Assembly (NCBI GenBank): GCA_015179025.1
Contig: WHUX01000075.1
Coordinates: forward strand, 62,001-126,000
Length of the DNA stretch: 64,000 nucleotides
Direction of reading: 5' to 3'
From: Terfezia claveryi
Lineage: Eukaryota > Ascomycota > Pezizomycetes > Pezizales > Pezizaceae
The notes below the pieces were generated by a model. That model was not told the DNA's origin, ran no database searches, and saw only the letters and a list, made by a program, of their open reading frames with translations. This document shows, one piece after another, positions 1-10,991 of the stretch. Made by a program: the position numbers and the translations under genes. Each line of letters begins with the position of its first letter. The first letter of the stretch is position 1.

Positions 1-774
1 GCTGTTCATGGCTTATGCCTTTGCCGACCATGACCTCTTTAAGTTCATATCGAAAGATATCATTCTCAACAGCCAGGTTACCACTTCTGACGACTTGGAA
101 ATATGTGGAATTCCGAATGGAAGCTCTAATCTGTTCATGCCGCAGGCGATAAAAGGTTGTTTATCTCATCCTCTACTCCGCTGCAAATTCATACCAATCT
201 AACCTTTTGAGATGAACATGGTTTAGATGCATTACTCGCTGCACGTCTTCAAGCAATTGAAGTCCTTCTTGACTGCGTACATAACGCAATTGAGCGATAT
301 TCTAGTATCACGTCAGGCCTTAATTGTCATTTCAGACATGAGGGCTGTGATGCTTTGTATCTGGGCCTCCTGATCCGGGAGTTCAAGAGGTTAAATGTAT
401 ATCCCGTATCGTCCGCGGTATTAGCCGGATCTGTGAGTTTGTTGAAGACACTTCTCGATGGGGTGAAGTTCTCCTCACAATATCTATTGAATGAATTGCC
501 TGGGGGTTGTTGCGGAGACCCGCAGATGCCATTTTGTCATCCAAATTGGGATACATGCCGTAATTGTGTTCGGTGTTTCAATTGCAAGTTACGTTGTAAG
601 ACTCCTGCTAGAGAAGGGCATGTCCATGAATGTTCCCCAATTCCTAAGTTCAGGTCACAACTGGAATCTACTGTAGGCAAGATTGAAGGTCTTCAACTAT
701 CAAACTTCACCTGCCGTACAACCCCCCAAGTTGCTGTCCTTGGGAACCTGTGGAAACCCGTTGAGTACGCCTAG
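1..774 (+). CDS. BTB-type protein with Cys-rich tail, copy A (3' part, cut by window edge)
   Basis: This is the 3' part of a spliced gene: exon to 155, intron 156-226, exon 227-774. The joined product aligns along its length with the tail of the minus-strand gene at 2073-3417. Shared segments are an LFxA(F/Y) helix at the start, the block LQAIEVLLD (QQAIEVMLD in the other copy), CDALYLGLLIREF, and a Cys-rich stretch with CC, then C-x2-C-x2-C-x2-C, then CSPIP. The intron has branch point CTAAC (199-203) and acceptor TTTAG; it interrupts the same codon phase at the same place as in the paralogue. The BTB domain itself should lie upstream, outside the window. The Cys cluster could bind metal, but this is inference. 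The donor GTTGTT is not a consensus site; GTTTAT three bases later would also keep frame. The role is unknown. Confidence 0.7.
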
Positions 775-2072
775 AATGCGGGGGGTTGCTATTGGTTAGA
801 GGCAGTTGATAGTATAAGGTTATGAAAGCTACCTCACTTACATTTACATTTACATTTTTTTTTTTTCTGTTTTTATCCTTCTATTAACTGCCAATATGGA
901 GGGGTGGAAATTTGGTGTGCGTTCAGGGTAAACTCAGGGACGGCTGGTTGGGTTGGGATTTATTTGTTTTGTTTTTTGAGGTTTATAAGTTGTTTGAGAT
1001 TTAAACTTGTTCATATGTGGATAGATGATTCACAGCTTTTACACATGCTTTTATGCACATAGCAAGATATGCAGTTTAACACAAGGCTTGAGAACAGTAG
1101 GAAAATACGCAAGATTTTCTGTTCAACCCGTCCATAAACACTCATCGATGATGTGTCTTAGGCCGCTCTCAAGATACGTAGTTGCAGGCATTTTACGCTC
1201 CCTTTACAAGGCGTATTTCATTTGTTTATCATTCATAGCGTTGGCTAGCCCCTCTTATGTCTCCCTAGATTCTTTAGCTAGCATAGCTTCTCTGAGCTAG
1301 ATTTGGCTTCACCATATGGATAGCACTTCCGATTCTATACTCATATCACCCTATAGCTAAATTAATTAACAATGTGCCGTAATCTAGGATGCTACCAATT
1401 TTTCTAGCACGGCTAGATACTACTTTTTACTCCTAGTGCCTCTGTCCGTAATCCACGGGTGGTGAATTTTGATTTATTTCGGGCTTCTCCAATCCATCTA
1501 AAGCATCTGAAGTCTCCAATCATGGATGAAGCTAAGGCTTAGTAGTAGGCTAAATAGAAACCTCCCGCGTCATGGATGCTCACGATCTATATTTCATATC
1601 TTGAGTGACTCACCAAAAAAATAACAAATCCATTTTGCCTATTGTTGGTTTTTTTTATCCTACTTTACAGTAAGCCCCAAGTGTTACTTTATTGCGTCAA
1701 TAAGTAGTCTTCAGGATCATGTGTCTCCAACATGCATATTGTAAAGCCGTATATTTTGCGATCATACTGCGTCTGCCAGTGAAATACGGAGGGAACAATC
1801 ATAGTCACACAAGAGTTGCTACATTCGATACTCCACCAGGTAGTTAAAGGATTAGTTAACCAGATAATATACCTAATAGTATTTGGTCTCTCTTGCGGTG
1901 TGCTTTACATATTGAAGTCTTACGTTGACATGGTATACCGGCATATATATGCGTAGCCATGAGGGATTTCCCTCTTTCAATGTAAATCATACAATTACTA
2001 GGTATGAGTTATAAGCGTGGGGAGAAAATGAATTCCGGGGGGGCATGCGTGCCTCCTATGTAGCTGCTCCGG
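775..2072. other. Intergenic region between convergent BTB paralogues
   Basis: AT-rich sequence with T-runs (about 850-866 and 1649-1656). The reading frame at 1025-1300 has no recognisable motif and no homologue in the window. I see no gene here; the ends hold the 3' untranslated regions of both flanking genes. Confidence 0.5.
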
Positions 2073-3417
2073 CTATTCATAGTGGATACAATCCCATAGA
2101 TCGTCCCCTTCCCCACGACTATACCCAGCCTTTTCTTCTATACTTTGACGACTGAATCGAGTGTACTCCAATCCTAGAATGAGCTCAATAACCTGCTCAA
2201 GCTGTTTTTTGAGCTCGGGAATAGGACTGCATTTGATTGCGTGATTTTTCTCCTCGGGAGCTCGATATCGTTTTCCACAATTGGTGCACTTCGTACAGCT
2301 GGAACATAATGACGTATGGCGAAATTGGTGCCCATTGCAAGAGCCAAAAACTGGCGTGTTGCAACACCCACCAGTGGATTTATCTAGAATAATATGCCTG
2401 GGAAATGACACGCCTTCAAAGAGTTTTCTCAGGCTTGTTGATTCAGGGTGAGACTTCGCCTGGTGAAACTCCCTAATAAGGAAACCAAGGACGAGGGCAT
2501 CACATTGTGGCTGTTCTTCTGCACAATTAATTTTGTTGGGGTTGCTGAAAATTTCTATTCTTTCATCAACTCTGTCTAACATAACTTCGATGGCCTGTTG
2601 TCTCACTGCCTCTATTTCGGCTAGTCCAAGAGAAGGTCGTGGGAAGTCAGTATTTGCACCCATAAGTAGGAATGGCATCCAGATTGTTAGATATGCACCT
2701 ACCAACAATACTTTGGGGGATATATTCACAGATTGGATTGAAAGATGTCACGGACTCCTGATTGTTTGTAGAAATAGGTACGATGAGGTTATCATCATTA
2801 TCTGCTCGACATTCCAACATAAGCTCCCTTGACAAAGCCCGGAACTCCGCAGCCCTCCCACAAACAAAGGCAACGAATAACCACTTGTCCATAGAGATCG
2901 TCCCGCTGAATTGTTCTGGGGCCCATTTTTCCAGCCAATAATCTAGAGAATCCCTCATATCATACTTGTCACTGATTATTGCAATTTCATACAACCTCGC
3001 TGGCCCAAGTGATTGAGGAACCCATCGTGTTTGCACGTGAATGATCCGGAGGATAATAGCTAAAGCGTTGGGATTGTCGTCACCCAGGAACAGCTCCATC
3101 GGTGGAGAGGACGCTGTGCGCTCCGCAAGATCCTTACCCTCCTTAAATCCAGACTTGAAATTAAGCATAGTCCGAAAGACCGGAGATGACAACGAGAGGA
3201 CCTTTGAGCTGACATGAAATCGTGCTTGACAGGTTGGAGGCCCCAGGACAAGCATAAGATCACCAATAGGGTCAAAAGTGATACTGGCAATCCTAGTCAC
3301 TCGAGCCTCAACCTCTTCAATGCTCTCCAAATCTTTTTTGTTGAGATTCAGCCACGCGGTTGTAGGCTGCTCACATTCGGTGAATAATTCTATCGGAGCT
3401 GCAATTGCGCCGGCCAT
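2073..3417 (-). CDS. BTB/POZ domain protein with Cys-rich tail, copy B (complete)
   Basis: Two exons on the minus strand: 3417-2703 and 2620-2073, intron 2702-2621 (82 nt, donor GTAGGT, acceptor CTAG). The spliced product is about 420 residues. Residues near 48-150 form a BTB/POZ fold: GDLMLVLG followed by FHVSSKVLSLSSPVFRTML, the usual signature of fungal BTB proteins, which mediate dimerisation or cullin-3 contact. A helical middle part follows (KYDMRDSLDYWL). The tail has a Cys/His-rich segment (GGCC, then C-x2-C-x2-C-x2-C) that might bind zinc. The frame stays open upstream to 3528 without an ATG, so 3417 is the first in-frame ATG; an upstream exon is possible. The intron position and phase match copy A, so the two are duplicates now facing each other. 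The tail family is not one I can name. Confidence 0.75.
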
Positions 3418-4790
3418 ATATGATGGATCAGCCTGTATCTTTATAGGAGGGCTCCTCGACGGCGATTCTGATGAACGGAGGAATGATAATAAACTGTCCC
3501 AGCGCACGCCAGGGGCAGAATCGTGTTAAAGCGAGGAGAAAACTTGAAGTTGACTTCAGGTCGGCGCAAATAGTAACTTTGCTGAAATTTATGAAAAGGC
3601 TTCCTGCAGTAGCACGGTCCTGCAGCTGTAAGGCACGGATGAAGGTTAGATTAAATCCAACTCAGTGATATATGAGATATAGCTAGCGAATGAATCGATC
3701 GGGCTTGTGACAGTGATCGATAAGACCAAGAAGGAAAAATTGATGATTGCTCAAGCCGTGAATATAGATATTGATGACAGAGCGTCACTTATTGCTCCAC
3801 CCCGCGCCTACCTAAGCTTGGCGACTTTGTAGGTCTGTTTTAGGTTTGCAATTACTAGTGCTATGCGTCTCGCCCAATGGCAGTTAAATATTTTGAACCC
3901 TACAGTAAAATGGGAGAGTGCCAACCAGGCTAATACTCATGCAGGTAGGTACCTACCGGTACTCCTTACGGTACATACCGGTACATACAGTGCGAAGGGA
4001 AAGCCTTACGCATCCCCCTTGCATAATATCCAGCTCGAGCTCCCGCTATTTCTGGTGAGACATATAAAAAGAGTGCGTGAATTTGCCCCACGCACTATGT
4101 GTGCTTTATGTATATGTAGCTATGTTCATTGCACGGTTGAGTTGTATCTCCGAATACACATGTTCATGAGGGATGACCCACCAAACGGAGGTCGAACCTT
4201 CAGTCTATACACCTCTGTTAATCGAATACCTCTCCAAACCACCCAAGTGCTGGCGAATATAGCGCCAGTAGACTATTTCAGCTTTTAAACTCTTCCATCC
4301 CAAAGATTTCGGATTGCGCTCAGAAGGCCGTTTTTTTCAGAATATCCTACCTAGATATTCTTAATGAGATTCAAATATTGGTATAGTGAATATGCTGGCC
4401 ATTTCACAATAGTATAGCCTTGAACCAGCCTTCAAGGGAGTATACATATTTCTCCCACATTGAATATTGAGCTCTGCTTTATCAGAGATGAGCTCAGCCT
4501 TCTACCGTGACCCCTTTGTTCTTTGCCTCAAGATTCTCATGTTGATCAAATGTGTGAGCGCACTATACCGGTATCAAACACCCCACACCTAGCTAATATA
4601 CGTGAGCTTATGTCGCTTATACCGCCCCACTCATGTCACCCCACATATGTGATCTCATAAGTGAGCTCATAATACCATGTCACTCGCACACTTTTGCCCA
4701 TTGGTAGCGACCCCGTGTATGTATGTCCTGGGAAGTTGCGGAAGTGCAAGACCGTTCCGGAATGGCATACGGTATCTATGCGCACTTCAA
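3418..4790. other. Intergenic region, promoter side of BTB copy B
   Basis: It contains a short cluster of TACCGGTAC-like repeats (about 3945-3990) and otherwise AT-rich sequence. The open frame at 3863-4288 shows no domain or codon pattern I trust. No supported gene. Confidence 0.4.
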
Positions 4791-4917
4791 CAACGGTTCT
4801 ACAATACTACAGCAACACTCCCATACCGCATGTAGTAAATACCAAATAGAGGTATATCCAATATTGGGGTACTTAATCAAACAAGTACATAAGGATAGAG
4901 CACAAGTAATTAAACAT
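4791..4917 (+). mobile_element. Left inverted arm of a DNA transposon split by the gypsy insertion
   Basis: This stretch is an imperfect inverted copy of 12170-12313. Matching blocks include CAACGGTTCTACAATAC, CAAATAGAGGTATATCCAAT and AGGATAGAGCACAAGT, each found reverse-complemented near 12.3 kb in mirrored order. Weaker similarity (CGTTCCGGAATGG) extends outward to about 4745. Without the retrotransposon the element would be about 750 bp, so it is a non-autonomous TIR element or an inverted-repeat relic. No transposase remains. Confidence 0.65.
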
Positions 4918-5010
4918 CATGAAGGGGATAAAGCGCAAGTAGGATAGAGCAGGGCGATATAGAGCTTAAAAGACTCGAGTAATAACTGTGACTGTTGAAC
5001 TTTACCAGAC

Positions 5011-5764
5011 TGTTACGAATCTCACATGAGGGTGGTCTACGCAGAGGCGGAAAACCGAAGCCGACAGCCGCTGAGGCCAACGACGTGGATTGATCACCCA
5101 CAGCAGGCCTAGCAATGGGCCCTCTAGCTCATACCTATGAGTTGAGTAGAGAGACTGGCCGGGACAAGGAAGTGTGTGCACCGTTCTAGCGAGGACCAAG
5201 AGGGTTGGGGCTAGGTCGTATTGGCTTATGGGATAACTGCTTCTTACGGAGGAGGATCGGTTCAAGGCATATGTTTGATTTCCAATCATTGATTTCCAAG
5301 ACTGCTTATATCTCCGTTATTGATTTCCAAGCTGCTCCGTCATTGATTTCCAAGCTGCTCCGTCATTGATTTGCAATCATGTCTCCGAGGCTTAGGAAGC
5401 CCATGCCACAGGCATGTGGAGGGGGGGCTAGGACGACCCCCGAGATGTCTATATAAGGGGCCTCTGCTACCTAGATAGAAAGGGCAGAACCCAAGCACTG
5501 TCTTGTATAATTCTTCGAAAGCACTATATCTCTATACTTCCTTGCACACTTCTTCGAGAACCCGTTCATCACCCTCGCGCACCCGCCCCTGTTGTGCTCG
5601 CCACTTGCTAAGCTAAAAGACCCTTTCGCCTTTTAACTTTGCCACCTGCTAGCCAAAGGCCCTTTGCCACGAGCAGGCCATGCGACCTACTACTAAGGCC
5701 ACTAGGAGCTCGCTAAGCTCTCCAATTCGTAGTAGGCCCGGACTCAACATCCGCCCCTCTAACA
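5011..5764 (+). repeat. 5' LTR of the gypsy element (754 bp)
   Basis: It begins TGTTACG and ends CTCTAACA; the partner is 10992-11787. It contains short direct repeats built on TTGATTTCCAA (about 5272-5385), a TATA box and the transcript start region. The U3/R boundary probably lies near 5480-5493. Confidence 0.95.
5450..5456 (+). promoter_or_regulatory. TATA box in the 5' LTR
   Basis: TATATAA sits 37 nt before the AAGCACTGT motif that pairs with the primer site, so a transcript starting near 5480-5493 would carry that motif at its 5' end. The same box occurs in the 3' LTR near 11473. Confidence 0.55.
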
Positions 5765-5766
5765 TT

Positions 5767-5775
5767 ACAGTGCTT
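5767..5775 (+). promoter_or_regulatory. Probable self-priming primer binding site
   Basis: The bases just after the LTR, ACAGTGCTT, do not begin with the TGG expected for pairing with a tRNA 3' CCA end. They are an exact 9-nt reverse complement of AAGCACTGT at 5493-5501 in the LTR, just downstream of the TATA box. That is the arrangement known from Tf1-type elements, where the mRNA 5' end folds back to prime minus-strand synthesis. A second weaker match (AAAGCACT) lies near 5518. Confidence 0.5.
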
Positions 5776-5824
5776 TTCTCCGGCATCCTCAATTTTCGAC
5801 ATACCTCAAAAGATAGCGAAAAAA

Positions 5825-6802
5825 ATGTCGAGTATTGACCATGCCAACGAGAGCTCAGCTGGCTCTTCGCAATCACATAGGGAATTAGCCAACACGGTCT
5901 CACAAATGAACGTACCAGACCCCCAAAATACGATTGCCTCCCTCACACAGATCAACTCGGTACTCATAGCCCAGCTCAAAACAATGGAAGCCAGAGTTAG
6001 CACCCTAGAATCGGGCTCTGCAACACCAGGAATCCCAGAGAGAGGCGCAACCACAGACCAGCGAACTCCTGCCCACCCAACCCCTGACCCTCCACCCAGG
6101 CGGCAAAGTCCCGCCCCGTCTAGTCAAAATGTGTCCTTCAACATCCGCCCACCAGAAAAATTTTCCGGAGAGCGAACAGAACTTGAACATTTTCTGTTCT
6201 ACTTGGAAGGATACTTCAAGCTGAGGAGAGTAAAAGTGGAAGAGGATAAGATAGTAATAGCTGGAATGTCGATAAAGGGTTCAGCGCTTTCATGGTGGAA
6301 GCCTAACGAGACTAAGTGGAAGACATGGGAGGAAGCAAAAGAAGCGCTTCTAGCACATTTTTCTGATCATTACCAAGCTGATAATGCGCACAGACAAATC
6401 TACGAGCTTAGGCAGACCGGAGCTGTCCAAGATTATATTGCCACTATGGATCGGTTGAATGCATATGCGCAAATACCCCAAACCCTTCTCATTCGAATAA
6501 TCCTTATGGGAATTAAACCTAGACTCCGATCAAAGATGACTCACTATGAGGACCTCAGAGACCAGCCAACCAAATGGCTGAAGAAATTAGTCCAAATGGA
6601 CATCGCTCAAGCTGAACAAAACTCGCAGCCCACAAAACGAGCTCATTCCGATCAACCCCGCATAGATCGGTCAACGCAACGTTCTTCAAACCAATCAGAA
6701 GTGACTACGGATATGATCAATAAGAGGAAAAAAGAAAATCGGTGTCTTAAATGCGGTAGGACTGGACACAGAATTGCTAACTGCCAGTGTACCCACTACT
6801 GA
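5825..6802 (+). CDS. gag: Gag polyprotein of the gypsy element
   Basis: A 325-residue frame from the first ATG after the LTR. A coiled-coil-like segment (about residues 40-58) is followed by the Retrotrans_gag core (about 105-250: ELEHFLFYLEGYF, SWWKPNETKWKTWEEAKEALL, ELRQTGAVQDYIATMDRL). A CCHC zinc knuckle follows near the end (CLKCGRTGHRIANC, C-x2-C-x4-H-x4-C). The frame stops at TGA 6800-6802 but continues in the same phase to TAA 6971-6973 with plausible gag-tail sequence (PAPKKARTD, an acidic Ser/Glu run). The TGA may therefore be a mutation and the original Gag about 57 residues longer. Pol lies in another frame. Confidence 0.85.
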   Translation: MSSIDHANESSAGSSQSHRELANTVSQMNVPDPQNTIASLTQINSVLIAQLKTMEARVSTLESGSATPGIPERGATTDQRTPAHPTPDPPPRRQSPAPSSQNVSFNIRPPEKFSGERTELEHFLFYLEGYFKLRRVKVEEDKIVIAGMSIKGSALSWWKPNETKWKTWEEAKEALLAHFSDHYQADNAHRQIYELRQTGAVQDYIATMDRLNAYAQIPQTLLIRIILMGIKPRLRSKMTHYEDLRDQPTKWLKKLVQMDIAQAEQNSQPTKRAHSDQPRIDRSTQRSSNQSEVTTDMINKRKKENRCLKCGRTGHRIANCQCTHY

Positions 6803-7002
6803 CAAACCCCACCCCCAACCACCCTGCCCAAGCTACTCAATCCACCCAAAATATCAGATGTCTCTGCTCCCGCACCAAAAAAGGCAAGGACGGACACCGG
6901 CACACTACGCATAACTCAACTAGACTCTGACCCAGAATCGGAATCTGAAGCATCAAATTCGGGAAAAGACTAAGGGGTTCGACCAAAACGATGATAGGCT
7001 GA

Positions 7003-10000
7003 ACCCCAAGACACGAACCTTTACTTACAGTACCGATATTAATTGCTGGGCTAGAAACAGAAGCCATTGTGGATTGCGGGGCTTCTGCGCCTATAGTAGG
7101 CTCCAAAGTTGCTAAAAGACTAGGAGTCTGGAAAAGAAAGAACCGCGTGTTGGTGTCTCAAGGGGATGGAACCAAGCTAAAAGGTGGTAGATTTGTGGCA
7201 AACACTACCTTCTCGATACCCGGTATAAGCCACAAATTCTCGTTGGACGCAGAAGTATTGGATATTGGAAAAAGGGATGTTATCTTGGGATTGTCTTGGT
7301 TGAAGGAAAATAATTTAGTAATTAATACTCCGGAGTCAAGGTTAGAATGTTGGAATAAAAGAGAAAGTACTACGATACCCACCGCGGCAATACCCAGCTC
7401 TACGATACCCACCGTGGCAATACCCAGCTCTATGATACCCAGTGCGGTGACACCCAGCTATATAATACCCTGCAAGACATACAACATACCCACCATCATG
7501 ACGTTAGACTTGGAGGCTGAACCTCTAGATCACAGCGAGATTCTACTTATAATTGATGCAACTAGCCACTATACCCAATACGCGCAGGTATTCTCTGTAG
7601 AACAAGCTTCTAGGTTACCAAAGCATAAACCCTGGGATCACTCTATTCCGCTCAATGACCCAAAGGCTAAAGTACCAAATGGACCAATCTACAAAATGAC
7701 CTGGGAGGAAGAGATTGCTTTAGAACGGTATTTAGAAGAAAACATCCCAGTGGGGAAAGTAAGGAAATCGAGATCAGCTGCTGGAGCACCAATATTATTC
7801 GTGCGGAAAAAAGACGGTTCCCTCCGCTTGTGTGTGGATTATAGAGGCATAAACCGCATTACAATACCCAATAGATACCCATTGCCTCTTATCAACGACT
7901 TGCTGGATAGAACTAAGGGGGCCAAATGGCTAACCAAGCTCGACCTAAAAAATAGTTATAACCTGATCCGCATTGCAGCTGGCGAGGAGTGGAAGACAGC
8001 CTTCAAAACAACAAAAGGGCTATTTGAGTATACCGTCATGCCATTTGGCCTAACCAATGCCCTTGCATCTTTCCAAGAAATGATAGATACTATCTTTGAA
8101 GAAATTGCGTTCTTAGGGGTGATTTGGTATTTGGATGATATTCTAATATTTGGAGGACAAACAGAGGCGGAACATCAGCGAATTGTAGAGAAAGTACTGC
8201 AGAAGTGTATGGATCATGGCTTGGCTGTTAACCTACCGAAGTCCGAATTCCATGTCCCCGAAACCATCTTCCTAGGTCATATCATCAATGGCCGAGAGGT
8301 TAAAATGGACCCAGCTAAGCTACATACTATGGCTAGCTGGCCAACCCCAACCAAGAAAAAGGAGGTTCAAGCATTTTTGGGTTTTGCTAATTATTACCAT
8401 CGTTTTATTGCGCAATACAGTGCAAAAGCAAGGCCCTTAACTGAACTCACCAAGGATATACCATTTTCATGGGGGGCTAGACAGCAGCAGGCCTTTGATG
8501 ACCTACGAGCAGAGTTCATGGCAGCGCCAATTCTTACTCAGTTCGACCGCACACTTGACACCATTATGGAAACGGACGCCAGCAATCAGGCCATTGCTGG
8601 AGTACTATCCCAGTATCACGGTCACAATACTGGTGATAAGCTATCAACTGTTAAAACCCTGCATCCGGTGGATTATCACTCAAAAACACTGGATTCTACC
8701 CAAAGAAACTGGCCAATTCACGATAAAGAACTCTTTGCTATAGTGGACTGTTTTCGCAAATGGCGAGCTTGGTTAGTCGGCGTACCAGTCAATGTTTTTA
8801 CCGACCACCAAGGCTTGCAGTACTTCAATACCAAGCAAAAGCTCAACTCTAGACAAGCCACCTAGTACCAAAAACTGGCTGAATTCACATTCACGATAAC
8901 ATATCGGCCAGGCTCTAAAATGGGCAAACCAGATGCACTTAGCCGCAGAGCAGGAGAAGAGAAGTCAGGTGCGGAAGAACGTCTGCTTAAAGAAGGCCAG
9001 CTGTTGCTAAAAGAAGAGGTAGGGCAGGAAGAAGAGGTAGAACAAGAAGGCCATATCGATGTGGAAGACCCTTCACTGGATAGCATCGATATATCAGGAT
9101 GGCCTAGGCGGAATACTGGCTTATTGGAAGTATCGCCAGAATACAAGTTAGAGGTTTTGAGACAGTGTCATGACAGCAAGGTGGTAGGGCACTGGGGGAA
9201 AGCGCGCACAGAAGAACTTGTCAGCCGGAACTTTATATGGGACAACTGGCAGGAAGATGTGGCATCCTATGTGGCAGGGTGTTTGCCTTGTCAAAAAGCC
9301 AAATCAGACAGGCATTCAAGGCAAACAAAGCTAGTACCTATGCCAACAGGAAACCGACCTTGGGAGGAGATTGCGATGGATTTTGTAGGTGAATTGCCAG
9401 ATTCTGAGGGGTATAATGCAGTCCTGGTGATTACCGACAGATTCACTAAGATGCAACGGTATATACCAGCAAAAACAACATAGATAGCGGAAGACGTTGC
9501 TAATGCTTATATTACCGATATTTGGAAGCTGCACGGCTTACCAAGGCATATTACCTCTGACCGTGGACCCCAATTTGCCTCGGAAATATTCAGGCAATTA
9601 AATAAAAAGTTGGATATACATCTCCGGTTATCCACTGCCCACCACCCTCAAACAGATGGGTTGTCCGAACGAGCAATTCAGACACTCAAGCAATACCTCC
9701 GAATATTCTGCCACGACCGGCAAAATCGCTGGGCAAAATGGTTACCCCTAGCCGAGTTCGCATACAACTCGACCTCTACCTCGACCCATGGATACTCGCC
9801 TTTTAGGTCCCTCTACGGATTTGACCCCAGAGCCATTCATCTAAATACGGAATATCAACTCAGTTCACCTGCAGCCGAAGAATGGCTGGACCGCATGACC
9901 TCGGTGCATAGTCAAATTCATGAGACCCTCAAGCACATCAACGATAGGAGGAGCTCACTATCCATGGAAAAGGCTAGAACTTATGAGCCCGGCAACCAGG

Positions 10001-10416
10001 TGCTAGTAGACCGACGCAACCTTACCATCAAAGCGGGCAACAACCGATCTCTTATGACCAAATGGATCGGTCCATATAAAGTGGTACGAAAAGTCGGAAC
10101 TCATGCGTATGAGCTCGATATACCAAAGGGTACCAGGCTGCACAGGGTCGTCCACACCACGTTGCTGAAGCCGTTCCACAACCGAGCAGACCCACAAGCC
10201 ATGGACGTAGAAGAAGATGAGGACATCGAGTATGGCGTCGAGGAAATTGTAGATTCGGTACGCAGGAAAGGCAAGGTCTGGTACCGAATCCGATGGCAAG
10301 GGTACAGCCCTGAAGATGACACCTGGCAAACGCTGGATACCATGTCTTGCAGGAACGAGGTGAAGGCATTCCATGACAAGTTTCCAAAAAAACCAAGAGA
10401 TGCGCGATTTTGTTGA
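7003..10416 (+). pseudogene. pol: Pol polyprotein with two internal stops (PR-RT-RNaseH-IN-chromodomain)
   Basis: One frame, closed by TGA at 7000-7002 and broken by TAG at 8863-8865 and 9481-9483. The protease has VDCGAS (Asp codon 7072), a variant of the usual D-T/S-G. The reverse transcriptase runs from about 7780 (FVRKKDGSLRLCVDYRGIN) with catalytic YLDD at 8128-8139. RNase H has TDAS, KELFAIV and FTDHQGLQYF, and sequence continues past the first stop (YRPGSKMGKPDALSR). The integrase has an H/C zinc segment ending CLPCQ and a DD35E triad at codons 9379, 9559 and 9667. A chromodomain lies near 10225-10380 (VEEIVDS, YRIRWQGYSPEDDTW). The first stop fits Trp TGG to TAG. Gag does not overlap this frame, so at least one further change separates them. 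Confidence 0.92.
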
Positions 10417-10417
10417 A

Positions 10418-10640
10418 CCTATGCCTGGGGGTTAAGGCAGTCGAACGAACCTATGCCTGTGGGTTAAGGCAGTCGAACCTATGCCTGGGGGTTAAGGCAG
10501 TCGAACGAACCTATGCCTGTGGGTTAAGGCAGTCGAACCTATGCCTGGGGGTTAAGGCAGTCGAACGAACCTATGCCTGGGGGTTAAGGCAGTCGAACGA
10601 ACCTATGCCTGTGGGTTAAGGCAGTCATACCTATGCTTGC
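10418..10640 (+). repeat. Tandem repeat in the gypsy 3' untranslated region
   Basis: Seven copies of CCTATGCCTG(G/T)GGGTTAAGG start at 10418, 10450, 10478, 10510, 10538, 10570 and 10602. Spacing alternates between 32 and 28 bp, giving a 60-bp higher-order unit. Degenerate copies follow near 10630 and 10690. It lies between the chromodomain stop and the 3' LTR; the frame across it is a by-product of the repeat. Confidence 0.9.
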
Positions 10641-10980
10641 AAGGTTAAGGCATTTGGAATCTACGGATTCAACCGGTGCTATATGCACTACCTACGCTTG
10701 CAAGGTCAAAGCATGAGGTCATACCTTTCCTACCTTCTATTGGCTTTTTCCCACTGGGTTTTGCTGATAAAAAGGGAGGTTTTACTGGTGCCCGAACCAT
10801 ATGGACAATATAATAGGGCACACCGGCCACCGAATGGGCCCCACAATCGATGACTCGATTAGATTGGGATGTTGGAACCTGGCATTAGCAGCGGGAACCA
10901 AAGGTTTTGGCCCATTCATACATAGAGTAGGACATTCACTCAGAGCCCTGAAAGTAGCAGTCGGGACGCCTGCTTTCCAA

Positions 10981-10990
10981 CGGGGGGGTA
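10981..10990 (+). promoter_or_regulatory. Candidate polypurine tract of the gypsy element
   Basis: A G-run (CGGGGGGGTA) ends two bases before the 3' LTR, the expected place for plus-strand priming. It is short and not strictly purine. Confidence 0.45.
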
Positions 10991-10991
10991 A

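Noticed and set aside
3863..4288. 141-residue plus-strand frame
   Set aside because: No motif, biased by TACCGG repeats, no promoter signals, no homologue in the window.
10410..10640. Regular repeats that could suggest a CRISPR-like array or a repeat protein
   Set aside because: Units are contiguous with no unique spacers and lie inside a eukaryotic retrotransposon; the frame through them is a by-product of the period.
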